In this document: positions 1 to 13,669 of the stretch, piece by piece
How positions within the stretch are numbered: position 1 is the stretch's first letter
Layout of the letters: every line of letters starts with the position of its first letter
NCBI GenBank assembly: GCA_029783825.1
Contig: JAREIK010002966.1
Coordinates: forward strand, 811,130 to 875,129
Reading direction: 5' to 3'
Source of the DNA: Sapria himalayana
Taxonomy: Eukaryota > Streptophyta > Magnoliopsida > Malpighiales > Rafflesiaceae
DNA length: 64,000 bases
Notes under the pieces: model-generated
The model's input: the letters and a program-made list of their open reading frames with translations, nothing else
Told to the model about the DNA's origin: nothing
The model's database searches: none
Program-made: the position numbers and the translations under genes

Positions 1-1080
1 ATATGAAAGGTAATTTATACCTCAAGAAGTCTCCCAAGACATGATTTAATAATATTTCTTAATATTTACTATATTTTGTCATAAAAATATGTCAAATTTA
101 TCTATTTTTTTAAGTTGATCAAGATGTTAGCATGTGAAACTAATTCTATTCGATGATAATGATCTAATTACATGAGATAATTCAGTTTGATATATCTAAA
201 CTAACTCTACAAACCAAGTTTCAGATATTATTTAAAATATTTAGGTTTTTTTAGTGTTAAGAAGTATGACAACTCTTTCACAAAAACAATAATTTTATAT
301 ATTTTATCTAATAAGATATATCATGATGTACATCATTGGCTTACTACTTGATATAAATATAGACTTATCTAGATAAGTTGGTCCTCTCAATTGACTCAAC
401 TACATATAGAATAATCATAAAAAACTAAATATTCTAATAATAATGTCTGATATTACCTATGATGTCAGTATATTTAGTTATTTTTTAAATTTACATAAAC
501 ATATTCATCTGAAAATAATACTTAAAAATCTGAGGTATATGAAAAAAAATTCAAGAAATTGTAATTATAAATAAAGATTATGAACATTATTGGATGGATA
601 CATATTCATATTCTAGTTGGACTTCTACGATCACAAAGCAAAAAATTGGCATATGTTTTTTTTTTATTTTTTTGTAAATAATTCTATCTTCTGTAAAAAT
701 AAAAGATAAATAATTATTTTGAGATACAGTATATTAAAAAAATACAAATATATGACATCAGCAACTTATAAATTTCAATGGATCAAATACTTTATGAATA
801 AGGTTTATCTTCCAGTTTAGTGATTGACGATATTTCACTATGATGGCCAGATAGCCAAACATATTGCAGCCAAATCAATGTTCTATGAGTGGACAAAGTA
901 TATTAAGATTAATAATCATTTCATTCAAAATTAAATTCAAGATATTTTGATCACTACAACCTACATACCTATTAGTGAGCTGAGTAAGAACATCTTCATG
1001 TAGGCTATTAGAGGACCATAATTTTTTGTCCACTCTTCCAAGTTAGGAATATGTGATATGCATGCATTAACTTTAGAAAG
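1..1080 (+). pseudogene. Ty1/copia retrotransposon remnant (3' end of RT and RNase H)
   Basis: This is a decayed polyprotein end of a copia-type LTR retrotransposon. Read on the plus strand, about 385-410 gives IDSTTYR, the segment just after the RT palm in copia elements. About 575-670 gives KDYEHYWMDTYSYSSW, then a GYCFF-like string, matching the RNase H core. About 840-1075 gives AKHIAAKSMFYEWTKYIKI, then TTTYIPISEL and KLGICDMHALT, matching the conserved copia C-terminus (family pattern HIA.NPVFHERTKHIEID and KLG..D.HAP). Many in-frame stops and AT-driven substitutions show it is dead. The 5' part of the element lies left of the window. The region before about 350 fits RT only weakly. Confidence 0.72.
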
Positions 1081-2574
1081 GTGTTCAATTTTTAGTTTAA
1101 TATTTTTTATTTGATTTTTATTGGTTGGGAAGACACGACTTGTTAGCTTCCCCGAACCATATACATGAGATTATATATATCCAAAATACTATATTTCATT
1201 TTTATTAAAATTATTTTCTTTTTTTAAAGATTTTCAACGCTCTCTATCTCTTCTACTCTATTCCAAACCAAAATAATACTTATTTACACTTGATTAAATA
1301 AGTCTTGAAAAATTATAAAAATAAAATTATTTTTATAGAGTATTTATCAATTTTGAAATATTCACAATATAATTTTTTGAGAGTGGTTTGGTGTTTACAA
1401 AAAAGAAAAAAAATATTTTTACATAATGTTGATATCAATATAGATATATATATTAAAGTATAAAAAATATTTTTATATGTGGGATGTAAAGTAAATTTGT
1501 TACATCTATAAATTATGTTAAGATTCAATGTTAAGTTGATATTTTCTTGTCATGGTTATAAATGAGCTGACAAGACAACTATGAAATAGATACATTGATA
1601 AATGCTATATATAAATAATATTTTATTAATAATTGAAAGTAGAAAAAATTTAAATTGAAAATTAGATAGACAGCAATGTTTAAAAGTAAAAAAATATAAA
1701 AATAAAAGATTAAAAATAAATATTTAATTTGTAACTTTGATTTTAAATTGAAAAAATCAATTTTTCAAAATATAATTATTTTCCAAATTTATGATTTATA
1801 TTCAAAAGAAAGACAATTTTTTAAAAATATTAACCAAAAATTAAAACAATTGACCTAATAAAGTATAATAGAAAAATAAATGTTAGATTAAAAAAATAAA
1901 TAATATTAAAAAAAATAATTAATTACTCAATTTATGATTCATAATGTTTACTTTTTATAAGAAAAAATATAAATAGGATGGTTGTAATAGATAGTGTTTG
2001 AAAAGATGAATGTATAGCTTATTAATCTCTTCTAAGAGATGCAAACTATAAAAGAAAAAAAATCTTCTTTGATAACTTATTAATCTCAACACTACATTCC
2101 TAATCTGAATAGAAAGAGTTGATCAATAAGATAAATTTCTTACTTAACAAATGAAGTTTTTCAAATGACTGCAAATTATTTTCCCTCCATTGCATCTGAA
2201 CACATCATGAGAAGTAGCTTACAAGACTATGAAAGTTGCTTGTAAAACTTCTAATTGCATCATAAAAGACTACAAGAGCACCATACATGTCTTGTATGGA
2301 GCCGGTGGGGTTTCTCTCGAGGCTGGAACACATTGTATGGGTTGGTATCATTAACAAGTGGAGGAGAATTCAAAATCAACCACACCCCATGCCACCAACC
2401 ACTTAGCAAACACGTAAGTAGGATGTAAAAAATTCAAAATAGAAATAAATAGCAAGCAGGCAATAGAATCTATAAACTAACTCCTGTGATCCATTAACCA
2501 CTAAAACTGTTATTGATGAGTAATGTCAATCACAGAGGCATCAAAAGGGTCATGTTGTGCCGGAATGCCCCATT
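1081..2574. other. AT-rich intergenic sequence, no gene recognised
   Basis: This probably starts with 3' flanking sequence of the copia remnant: a T-rich stretch and the CTTCCCCGAACC string near 1145-1160 could be LTR sequence, but no LTR border was found. Positions 2160-2570 are less AT-biased and look gene-like in composition, with a possible donor GTAAGT near 2415, but I could not match any frame to a known protein. The string ATGCCCCAT near 2565 also occurs in a similar context at about 62470-62490, so part of this may be an old LTR. Confidence 0.4.
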
Positions 2575-4344
2575 ATAGTATGACATATATGGTATAGTTA
2601 TAGGTTATTATACATATAGTATATGTAGTTATAAATAGTTATATATATTTAAACATATAGTTATATATATATATATATATTCATACAAGTAGTTATATGT
2701 AATTACATAAATGTATACAAAGTGATAAACAGATATATAGATTTACATATATGTTTACATAGTTAAAAATATAGTTATATTTATTTATATAGAGTTTTAT
2801 ATAGTTATACAAATATTTATATATAGTTATACACATATAGTCAAACATAATATTGTATGATGTTATACATGTAATTATAAATATAATTACATGTGGTTAT
2901 ACATATAGTTACACGTATAGTTAAACTTATATTTATACATGTAGGTATATATATTTTTGTATATAATTTATATATTTATACATATAGTTATGTATAGGTA
3001 TAGATATAGTAAAATGCATGTTTATAGAATAATATATAAAAATATATATTAAATATATGTTGAAAATTATATATTTAAATAAAGTTATGTATAATGTTTT
3101 TATAGTTAAACATATAGTAAGATACAATTATTTATAGTTTTATGTTATTATAGATTAAGCATATGTATTTAAAAATAGTTATACATATTTAAACATATAG
3201 TTATATATATATATATATATATATATATGTTCATACAAGTTGTTATATGTAGTTATACATAAATCTATGCAAAGTTATAAAAAAATATATAGATTTACAT
3301 ATATATATACATAGTTACAAATATAGTTATATTTAATTATATAGAGCTTTATATGGTTATACAAATATATATATATATATATATATATAGGTATACACAT
3401 ATAGTTAAACATAATTATGTATGTTGTTATACAAGTAATTATAAATATAATTACATGTAGGTATACATATAGTTATACAAATAGTTAAACTTATATTTAT
3501 ACATGTAGGTATATATATTTTTCATATAATTATATATATTTATACATATAGTTATGTATAGGTATAGATATAGTAAAATACATTTGTATATATTAATATA
3601 TACAAATATATATTATATATATGTTGTAAATTATATATTTAAATATAGTTATGTTTAATGTTTTTATAGTTATACATATAGTAAGATATAATTATTTATT
3701 AGTTATATGTTATTATACATATAGTATATATAGTTATAAATAGTTATATATAGTTAAACATATGAATATGTGTATGTATATATATGCATATATATATATA
3801 TATATTCATACAAGTAGATATATGTATTTTTACATAAATATATACAAAGTTATAAACAAATATATAGATTTACATATCTGTACATAGTTACAAATATAGT
3901 TATATTTAATTATATAGAGCTTTATATAGTTATACAAATATGTATATATAGTTATACAAATATGTATATATAGTTATACACATATAGTTATACATAATAT
4001 TGTATGTTGTTATACATGTAATTATAAATTTAGTTACATGTGGTTATACATATAGTTACACATATAGTTAAACTTTTATTTATACATGTAGGTATACATA
4101 TTTTTTCATATAATTTTTTATATTTATACATATATTTATGTATAAGTATAGATTTAGTAAAATACATTTGTATATATTACTATATAAAAATGTTTATTAA
4201 ATATATCTTGTAGATTATATTTTTAAAAATAGTTACATATAAAGTTTTTATAATTATACGTATAATATATACAATTATTTATAAGTATATGTTATTATAC
4301 ATATAGTATATGTAGTTATAGATAGTTATATATTGTTAAATATA

Positions 4345-4392
<48 letters not shown>

Positions 4393-5477
4393 TACAAGTA
4401 GTTATATGTAGTTAAACATAAATGCATACAAAGTTATAAACAATTATATATATTTACATATATGTATACATATATGTATACATTGTTACAAATATAGTTA
4501 TATTTAATTAAATAAAGTTTTATATAGTTATACAAATATTTATATATAGTTGTGCACATATACTTAAACATAATGTTGCATGTTGTTATACATGTAATTA
4601 TAAATATAGTCACATATTGTTATACATATAGTTACACATATATTTATACTTATATTTATACAGTAGGTATATATATTTTTTCATATAATTTTATATATTT
4701 ATATATATAGTTATGTATAGGCATATATATAGTTAAATACATTTTTATATACTATTATATAAAATTGTATATTAAATATATGTTATTAATTATATATTTA
4801 AATATAGTTATGTTTAATGTTTTTATAGGTATACAAATAGTAAAAGTCAATTATTTATAGTTAAATGTTCTTATACCTATAGTATATTCAGTTATAAATA
4901 GATTTATATATAATCATATTTAATTATACATAAAGTTATAAATATGTAGGTGGTTAAGATATAGTTATATATAACATTTTTATAGTTATAGATATAGTAA
5001 AATGCAATTATATATCGTTATATATTATTATACAAATAGTATATTTTGTTAGAAATATAGTTATATAGAATTATATATATAGTTATTAATTATAATATAG
5101 TTAAAAAAAGTTATATATAGTTATAAATATAGTTATAAAATTAGTTTATATTGTACAATATAATTAAATATAGTTATGAATAGATTTATTTAGTTATACA
5201 AATATTTATAAATAATTAGACATATATAGTTAAACATATAGTTATATATAAATGTTTTTATAAGTTTTAATTATAATTATAGTTACATGAGTGATTGCAC
5301 ACATAATTATCCATATAGTTTTAAATGTTGATATACATGTTGTAGATGTAGTTATATATAGTTTTTTAATGTAATTATATATATTTAGTCATATGGCTAT
5401 GTATTGGTATTGATGTAGATAAATACATTTATATATAGTATGTTAATATACATATTGTTAAATACATTTATATATAG

Positions 5478-5523
<46 letters not shown>

Positions 5524-5640
5524 ATGTATGTATATGTATATGTTTATTAAATATATGTTGTTATATTTATATATAGTTATGTGTACTATTTAATAGGTAT
5601 AGATATAGTAAAATACACTTAAATATATTTATGTGTTATT
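2575..5640 (+). repeat. Tandem array of ~570-bp AT-rich monomers (array T1)
   Basis: The landmark TTATTATACATATAGTATAT, or a close variant, recurs at about 2605, 3145, 3710, 4292 and 4868, giving spacings of 540, 565, 582 and 576. Between landmarks each monomer keeps the same internal order: an (AT)n run followed by TTCATACAAGTAG, then ATACAAAGTTATAAAC, then TTACATGTGGTTATACAT, then ATACATGTAGGTATATAT. The last unit (about 5030-5640) is divergent and contains ATACATGTTGTAGATGTAG. It is the same terminal unit seen at 19880-20050 and, reversed, near 50170-50320. There are no coding signals. Confidence 0.88.
4342..4388. repeat. Long (AT)n microsatellite within the ~570-bp array
   Basis: This is the longest AT run of array T1. 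Runs at the matching monomer position occur near 2664, 3204 and 3367, and in array T2 near 17970 and 18551. The run length is the most variable part of the monomer. Confidence 0.85.
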
Positions 5641-6029
5641 AATCTTGGGATTATCATATTTACATAATTTTATCTGTAAATATTAAATATGTTGTTATAT
5701 ACACACTGCTCACCACAAACACCAACACCCATTGTTACTAACACATATGTGGAAAAATACAAACTACCACAAGCTGGTCTAAGTGGCAAGATAAAAGGAA
5801 AATAGATGAACACATCCATGTCTAGAATTAGTAAACCAAAAATTATGGGAGAATATACATTAGTTAGGAAAAAGATGGAATTTGAAAAAAAAACTAGAAT
5901 CAAAACAAACACTCTAGCATTAAGATAAGAGATGAAGAGTTAGGGTAGAAAGCGTACCTCAAATAATAAGAAACTCATGGCTGAAAGAAACCACTTCCAT
6001 TTTAGGTTTCATTTTGATTTTTCCTTGTC
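5641..6029. other. Unassigned linker between array T1 and CACTA 5' region
   Basis: This stretch is present here but not at the equivalent junction near 20050, so it may be an insertion. It is less AT-biased (about 5700-6000), with an 80-codon open frame on the minus strand that I do not recognise and do not call a gene. Confidence 0.4.
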
Positions 6030-7949
6030 GAGAGAGAGAGACAGATGGCGTTAGTTAGAAACTTAGAGCTGTCTCTAGAAAACAAGAAACAGTTTTAGAA
6101 GTATTATAATTTCTTACATGTTTAATTTTTAATTATCAAAATATTTTATAAACAATAAATAAATATAAAACATAAATTTTTCATCTTTTTTTACTTAATA
6201 AATTATTTTCAACAAGTTATTGTGCATGTAGAAGGGTACACATGAAAAATAAACACTTTGCAATTTTTAATTATCAAATTAATTAAAAAATAAATATATA
6301 AACAATTTCAAAAAATAGAGGTTTAGCATTCCAACTAGAAAAAAAAATCATGGCTACAAAATTTATAAACTTCATATTACAAGGCACACATGAAAAGATG
6401 ATTGGTCTTCTAGCCACTCTCTTAAGAATTATAAATACTCTTTATGTTAAAAAATATATAAATATATATACTTTATGGTTATAAATTTTTAAGAATTCAT
6501 ATTTATTTTTAATAAGATAATATGAAATAATTTTAAAGACATAAAATTTCATATTATTTTATATCATTTAAAATTTTTAAAATTCTAAAAATTACTTAAA
6601 GTGAGAAGATAAATAAAAAAAGTTATACTTTTTATTTTAATAAAGAGTAAATATTAAAAGCTAATAGTAAAAATATTACTTAATTATTTAATTCTTATAA
6701 ATTTTAGTAGCGGTAAATATCTATGTATTTATTATTAAATATCAATTTATTTTTTTTTAAAAATTTAATGAAAAAATTTAAATTATTATTATAATTCAAA
6801 ATTTTCAAATTTTGTAGTAATTATTTTTTTAAAAGTTTCCAATAATCATAAAATTTTTTTATACATATAATAATATTAATATTTACTAGTTTATTCGTCA
6901 ATTCGTCAAAAAAATTTAAGCATACAAGGAATTATTTTACCTTTATATTAGTAGATATTTTAATGTATGTTCATTTATTTTTTAAAATATCTTTAAAAAA
7001 TTAATATAATTATAGAATTAATTATTTAATATTACTTTAATTTAAATTTTTATGTTTTTAATTAAAAATTTTTTAAAAGTTTTTTTAATAATTTTTTTAA
7101 AATTTTATAATTATAAAAATATTTATTTTAGTTTTTATTTATGATTTTTTTTGTATTTTTATAATTTTTATAATTATTTATTTATAATATCCTATTTTTA
7201 TAATTTTACGAGGAGAATATTTATTTCAAGGATTACTCATCCATAGACCATGACATACATTTAATAACTAAAATTAAATAAAATATTTAAACTAATAATA
7301 AATTAAAAAAAAATTAAATCATTAAAGATTAGAGACGGAAATTATCTACAGTGCAAATAGATAGGGAAAATCCCTAGCTAAATGGATATATTTTGTGAAA
7401 AATAATATTTAAGAAATAATCGCTTGCAATAAAATATAAAATAGAAAAAAAAAAATTTAGATAATTATTTTGCAATGGATTTTGTCTCAATATAATTAGC
7501 TAGGAAAAATCCATCGCTAAATTCTCAGTTTTCTTTGTGGAGAAATCTATGAAAATATTAGCGTCAAAATTTATTTCGATATAATTAGCTAGAGAAAATC
7601 CATCGCTAAAATCCCAATTTTCTTTCGGGTTTCATTGCACGGAAATCTATGAAAATATTATGGATGGAATTTTTCTCGATATAATTAGCTAGGGAAATTC
7701 CGTGGTTAAATTAATGGCTAATTTTCCTGGTTTTTTTTGTGGAAATCAACAAAAATATTAGTGACAGATAATTTTCAATCAGACATTTTCATTACTAATC
7801 CATCACTAATTTGCCGCTAGTATTTATTTTAATGTAAAATCAATAATCCTTTGTTATTCCCTTGCTATTCCCTAGATAATCCTTCTCTATTTAGCTAGGG
7901 AATGATCCCTAGCAAAATTTTCCTAGTTAAATTGACAATTTTTGTAGTG
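6030..7949 (-). mobile_element. CACTA family 1, 5' terminal region, copy A
   Basis: On the minus strand this begins with the TIR CACTACAA (complement of TTGTAGTG at 7942-7949). Subterminal repeats follow as repeated AGCTAGGGAAA and GTCGCTAAA-type motifs, in both directions, at about 7320-7935, then a long AT-rich leader. It aligns by eye with 20060-22009, 29670-30978 and, reversed, 48510-49570. Dense short subterminal repeats in direct and inverted orientation are the usual transposase-binding region of CACTA elements. The copy carries no transposase. Its body is array T1, and the sequence beyond T1 is not recognisable as CACTA. Confidence 0.82.
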
Positions 7950-10404
7950 TATGTCTAATTGTATGTCTATCTATCTGTATATTGATTTGTCTATTGATCA
8001 ATATATCTATCTTTCTATCTATCCATCTATCTATCTGTCAATTTATTAATATATCGATCTATTTATCCTTGTATCGGTCTATCTATTTATCTATCTATCT
8101 GACTATCTATCTGACTATCTATCTATCTTTTGATAAGTTTATCTATCTGTCTATCTATCCATCAATCTATCCATATATATATATATATATATCTGTCTAT
8201 CTATCAATCTATCTATTTGTCCTTTTTTTGTCTTTCTTTTATCTATTTGTTTATCTATATATTTGTCTATCTTTCTTTCTTTCTATCTGTATATCTATCT
8301 GTCAATCTATTTGATTATCAATCTATCTTTATATCTAATGTCTATATGTTAGTATATCTGTCTATCAATCTATATGTCTCTCACTCAATATGTGTATATA
8401 TCAATCTGTCTATATATTTATATATATGTCTATCTATCTATCCGCCTAAAAATATTTCTGTCTATTTATGATTCAATCAATCAATCTATCTATCTATTTG
8501 TCTATCTTTATGTTCATTGATCTGTCTATCTATTTTCCTATCTATCTATTTATCTATCTACATAACTGTCTATCTATCTATCTATCTATGAGACTATCTA
8601 TCTGTCTATTTATATGTTTATTTATCATTATATCTATCTATCTATGTATATATTTGTATTTTTATAAGACTATCTATCTTTCTATCTATCTGTCTATCCA
8701 TCTATTTGTTATTAATTAGTCTTTCTACTTGTCTGTCCATGTGTCTGTCTATTTGTATGTCTATCAATTTGTCTATTTATCTATTATTTATCTGATCATC
8801 TATCTATCTATCTGTATGTCTAATAAGCCATCTATCTATCTAACTGTGGGTTTATCTCTTTATCTATCTATCTTCTTATCTCTCTATCCATCTGTCTTTC
8901 TAACTAACTAACTAACTATCTGTCTATCTATTTGTCTATCAATCTATTATCCATTATTTTTCCTTCTATCTAAATATCTATCTGTTATCTAACCATGTAC
9001 TTATAATTGTCTATATATCTAACTATCTATTTGTTTATCTATCTATCTGTATATCTATCTGCCTATATATTATTCTAAATATCTAATATCTATCTATCTC
9101 TCTATCAAACTATCTATCTATCTGTTTTTTTGTCTGGCTGTCTATATATCTTTTTATCTATCTATCTATCTATATAACTATTTAATAATTTATGTATCTA
9201 TTTCTATCTAATTATCTATATATATGTGTATTTATATATCTATATATCTATCTATTTATTTATCTATCTATTCATCTATATATCTATCTTTTTATCTATA
9301 TGTCTATATATCTATCTATCTATTCATCTTTCTATCTATTTATTTAACTATCTATCTTTTTGTCTTTGTATCTATCTATATTTCTTTTTATCGATCTATC
9401 TATCTTAGTATCTACCTATATATAATTTTATCAATCTATCTATCTATTTATCTATCTATTTAACAATCCGTCTAATGATATATTTATCAATTTGTCTATC
9501 TATCTGTCTAACTAACTATCTATTTTTTAGTCTAGCTATCTGCCTAACTCTATCTATTTATCTGTCATTCTATCTATCCATCTATCTATCTGTCTATAAA
9601 TCTATCAATCAATCTATCTATTTGTCTATCTATCAATTTGTCTATCAATCTATCTACTAATCTATCTGTATATCGATATGTCTATCTATATATTTATCTA
9701 TTTGACTATCTATTTGTCTATTGATTTTTCTATATATCTATATATCTATATATCTATCTGTCTATATACCATCTATCTAATTGTCTATCTATCTATTAAT
9801 TTATCTATCTATCTATCCACATATATATATATATATCTGTAAATTAGTCTATCTATATATAGATGATTTATTTGTTTATCTATTGATCTATTGATCAGTC
9901 TATCTATCAGTCTATCTATCAATAAATTTTTCTGTATATATATCCGTTTATAAAACCAACTATCTATTTGTCCTTTTATTTGACTTTATATCTTTAATAT
10001 TATTTGTCTGTCTATTTGATTATCTATTTGTCTTTCTTTTTGTCTATCTATCTATCTATCTATCTGTCTGTCTGTCTATTTATTTGTCTGTCTATTTGTC
10101 TTTATATCTATATGTTTATCTATGAGTATATGTATCTATCTATCTATCTATATGTCTTTATGTGTGTATTTATCTGTTTATCTATTTATCTATTTATCTA
10201 TATTTTTATCTTTCTATATGTCTATCTAAATGTCTGTCAATCTGTCAATCATTCAATCTATATATCTATATGCATATCTATTTATTTATCTATCTGTCTG
10301 TCTATTTTCCTATCTATCTTTCTATCTAGCTGTCTATCTATCTGTCTATCTATATGTTAGCCTATCTTGCAATCTATTTGTCTATCTATCTGTCTATCTG
10401 TATG

Positions 10405-10435
<31 letters not shown>

Positions 10436-10841
10436 GTGAATGTCTTTATATTTCTATATGTCTATTTATCTTTATATATATATATATATCTATCTATCTA
10501 TCTATATATTTGTCTATTTATCTAGCTAACTATCGATTTGTCCATCTATCACTTTATTTTTTTATTTATCTATCTATCTATTAATCTATCTATCTATCTA
10601 TTTGTATGTCTATTAATCAATCTATCTTCCTATTTGCATATCTCATTATATATCTATTTATATATTTATCTATTATCTATTATCCTATCTATCTGTATAT
10701 ATATTTGATTATTTATTTTTCAATCAAGCAATCAATCTGACTGTCTAACAAACTTTCTATCTATCTATCTTTCTATCTATTTATCTATGAATCAATCTAT
10801 CTAAATATCTATCTATCTGTCTATATATTTCACTATCTTTA

Positions 10842-10878
<37 letters not shown>

Positions 10879-11509
10879 ATTTATCTATATGTCTAACTAT
10901 ATTTATATCAATCTATCTTTTAAAATGTCTATCTTTATTTCTATCTATTTTTCTAACTTTCTACCTAACTATATGTCTATCTATATGTCTATTTATCTTT
11001 CTGTCTATCTATTTATCTACATGCCTATCAAATTATTTATATATCTATCTGTTTATCTATCTTTCTTAATATCTATCTATCTAAGTATCTATCTATCTAT
11101 CTACCTATTTATCTATCTTTCTATCTATCTATCATTATATCTATATCTAGATCTATTTATCTATCTGTCTATCTATATATATATCTATCTTTCTATTTAT
11201 CTGTTTGTCTATATGTCGGTATATCTATATGTATATATGCCTTTTCTATCTATATGTTGGCCTATTTGTCTATCTATTTGTCTATCTATCTATTTATCTA
11301 TCTATATGTTTATCTATCTATTTGTCTATCTATATGTCTATTTATATGTCTATCTATATATCAAACTATATGTCTGTCTATATGTCTGTTATTTATCTAA
11401 CTATCTGTATGTCTATTTATCTGTCTATCAATTAATCTATCTATCTATCTATCTATCTAATTATCTCTATATCTATCTTTTTATTTATCAATATATCAAT
11501 TTATCTATC

Positions 11510-11540
<31 letters not shown>

Positions 11541-13450
11541 TTTAGTCAATATATCTGTATATCAATCTATCCATCGAATTGTCTATATATATCTCTATAT
11601 ATATCTATCTAACATTCTATCTATCTATCTATTTATCTGTCAAACTATCTGTCTATCCAACTGTATATCTTTTGTCTTTCTTTTGATCGATTTGTCTATC
11701 TATTTGTCAATATATCAGTTTATGAATCTATCTAACTATCTGTATATCAATCTATCTATAAATATGTATATCTATCTCTCTATCTATCGGTCTATCTATC
11801 TGACCATCTATCTATCTATAATCTGCTTATCTTTCTGTCTAATAATATATCTATTTATCTATATATCTGACTATCTATCTATCTATCTATATATCTATCT
11901 ATCCATATATCTATTTATCTATCAATCTTTTGTATAATTATCTATAAATCTATATGTGCATCTATCTTTCTATCTATCTAACTATTTATCTATCAATTCA
12001 TCTATCTATCTATCTATCTATATGTCTATCTATCTATTTGTCTATTAGTGAATCTATATATCTAACTCTTTGTCTATATGTCTGTATATGTATATATCTA
12101 TTTATGCATCTATATGTCTGACTATCTATTAGTCTATCTATCTATCTATTTATCAGTCTATCGGTCTATCTATCTATCTATCTATCTATCTGTCTGTCTA
12201 TCTATCTATATATGTCTGTATATGTATATGTCTATTTATGCATCTATATGTCTATCTATCTATTGGTCTATCTATCTATTTATTGGTCTATCTGTCTATC
12301 TATCTATTTATTTATCTATCTATCTGTCTGTCTATCTATCTATCTATCTGTATGTATATCTATCTATTTATCTATGTGTCTATCTGTGTGGCTATCTATC
12401 TAATTATCTAATTGTCTATCTACCTATCAATCTATAAATCTATCTATATGCCTATATGTCTGTCAATATGTCAATCCATCTATCTGTCTATCTAAAAGGG
12501 TTATCTAACTATAAGTCTATCTATCTATATATCTGCCTATCTATATGTCTAAACGTCTATTTATCTCTCTGTCTATCAATCTATCTGTCAATCTGATATT
12601 CTATCTATTTGTCTATCTATCTGTCTAGCTAGTTGTCAATCTATCTGTTAATATGTTTATCTATATATTTGAAAATTTATCTATCTATTTTCTATCTATA
12701 TATCTATCAATCTATCATGGATATATCTATATATCTAGGTCTATCTATCTGTCAATCTTTTTGTCTAACTTTCTGTCTATCTATCTATCTATATATCTAT
12801 TTGCCTATCAATCAATCAATCAATCTAACTATATATCTATTAGTCAATCTATCAATATATCTAACTATTCATCTATCTGACTATATATCTATCTTTTTAT
12901 CTATTAGTCTATCTATCTGTTTATAAATATCTCTATAAATTTGTCTATATCTATCTATCTATCTATTTATCTATGTATTTATCTATCTATATATCTATCT
13001 GTTGATCTATCTTTCTATTTATCTATCTATCTATCAAATTATCTATGTATCTGTCTATTTATCTCTTTGTCTATCTACCCATTATTTATCTATCGATCTA
13101 TCTATCCTTTTATCCAACCATCTTTCTATACTTCTATCTATTTGTTGATCTATCTGTATATTTATTCATCTATCTATCCATCTATCTATGCGACTAGCTA
13201 TCTATCAATCTATCCGTTTCACTTTAGATCTATTTATCCATCTTTCTATACATCAATCTATCCGACTATATATCCTTCTATATATCCATTATTTATTCAT
13301 CAATGTTCTGTCTATCTATACATCTATCAATCTATATCTACCCATCTATCTATCTGTCTATATCTATCTATCTACATGTATGTCTATTTGTCTATCTATC
13401 TGTCTATCTATTTGTTTATTTATTTCTCTTATCTACCTATTTATCTGTCA
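7950..13450 (+). repeat. Imperfect (TCTA)n tetranucleotide array 1, ~5.5 kb
   Basis: This is near-continuous TCTA/TCTG/TTTA sequence (equivalently TATC, with GATA on the other strand), with scattered (AT)n runs at 8177, 9821, 10847 and 11512. The left border is exactly the CACTA 5' terminus of copy A. The right border, near 13450, lies within CACTA sequence. A 4-bp repeat read in triplets cycles as Ser-Ile-Tyr-Leu with no stop, so the long open frames here are artefacts. Confidence 0.95.
12081..12300 (+). repeat. Local higher-order duplication inside array 1 (~134-bp period)
   Basis: The string TCTGTATATGTATAT followed by TTTATGCATCTATATGTC occurs at about 12081 and again at about 12215. Each is followed by a similar TATTRGTCTATC segment. 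This is a tandem copy of a ~134-bp block rather than slippage of single tetranucleotides. Confidence 0.65.
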
Positions 13451-13669
13451 AAAATGGTGGGTATGAGATGGTACTGAATTTGCAACATGGTGTAATATTC
13501 TAAATGAATTTGGTCCATTACTCTTTCCACTTCCACCTCTACCACAGCAATGACCTTTATGATGAATAGCCATACATTTTAGAATAAAACACACCAATAG
13601 ATTTCTACAAAATATAGAAAGTTTTTGATAGTTTAATATTATAATACAATTATAATAGTTTAATCATCT

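Noticed and set aside
953..960. CACTACAA at 952-959 as another CACTA terminus
   Set aside because: It lies inside the copia RNase H reading (TTTYIPISEL) with no subterminal repeats on either side.
2160..2574. Possible exon of a host gene
   Set aside because: Composition and a donor-like GTAAGT are suggestive, but no frame on either strand matched a family I know, and a short string is shared with a putative LTR piece near 62470.
3204..3228. (AT)n runs as promoters or replication origins
   Set aside because: They recur at one fixed place in each monomer and vary in length, as expected of microsatellites within a satellite.
5670..5912. 80-codon minus-strand open frame
   Set aside because: Hydrophobic by composition, no recognisable motif, and not present in the equivalent region of copy B.
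7982..13503. Many long plus-strand open frames rich in Ser-Ile-Tyr-Leu
   Set aside because: A 4-bp TCTA repeat translates in every frame to the same stop-free 4-residue cycle. No start context, domain or codon bias supports a gene.
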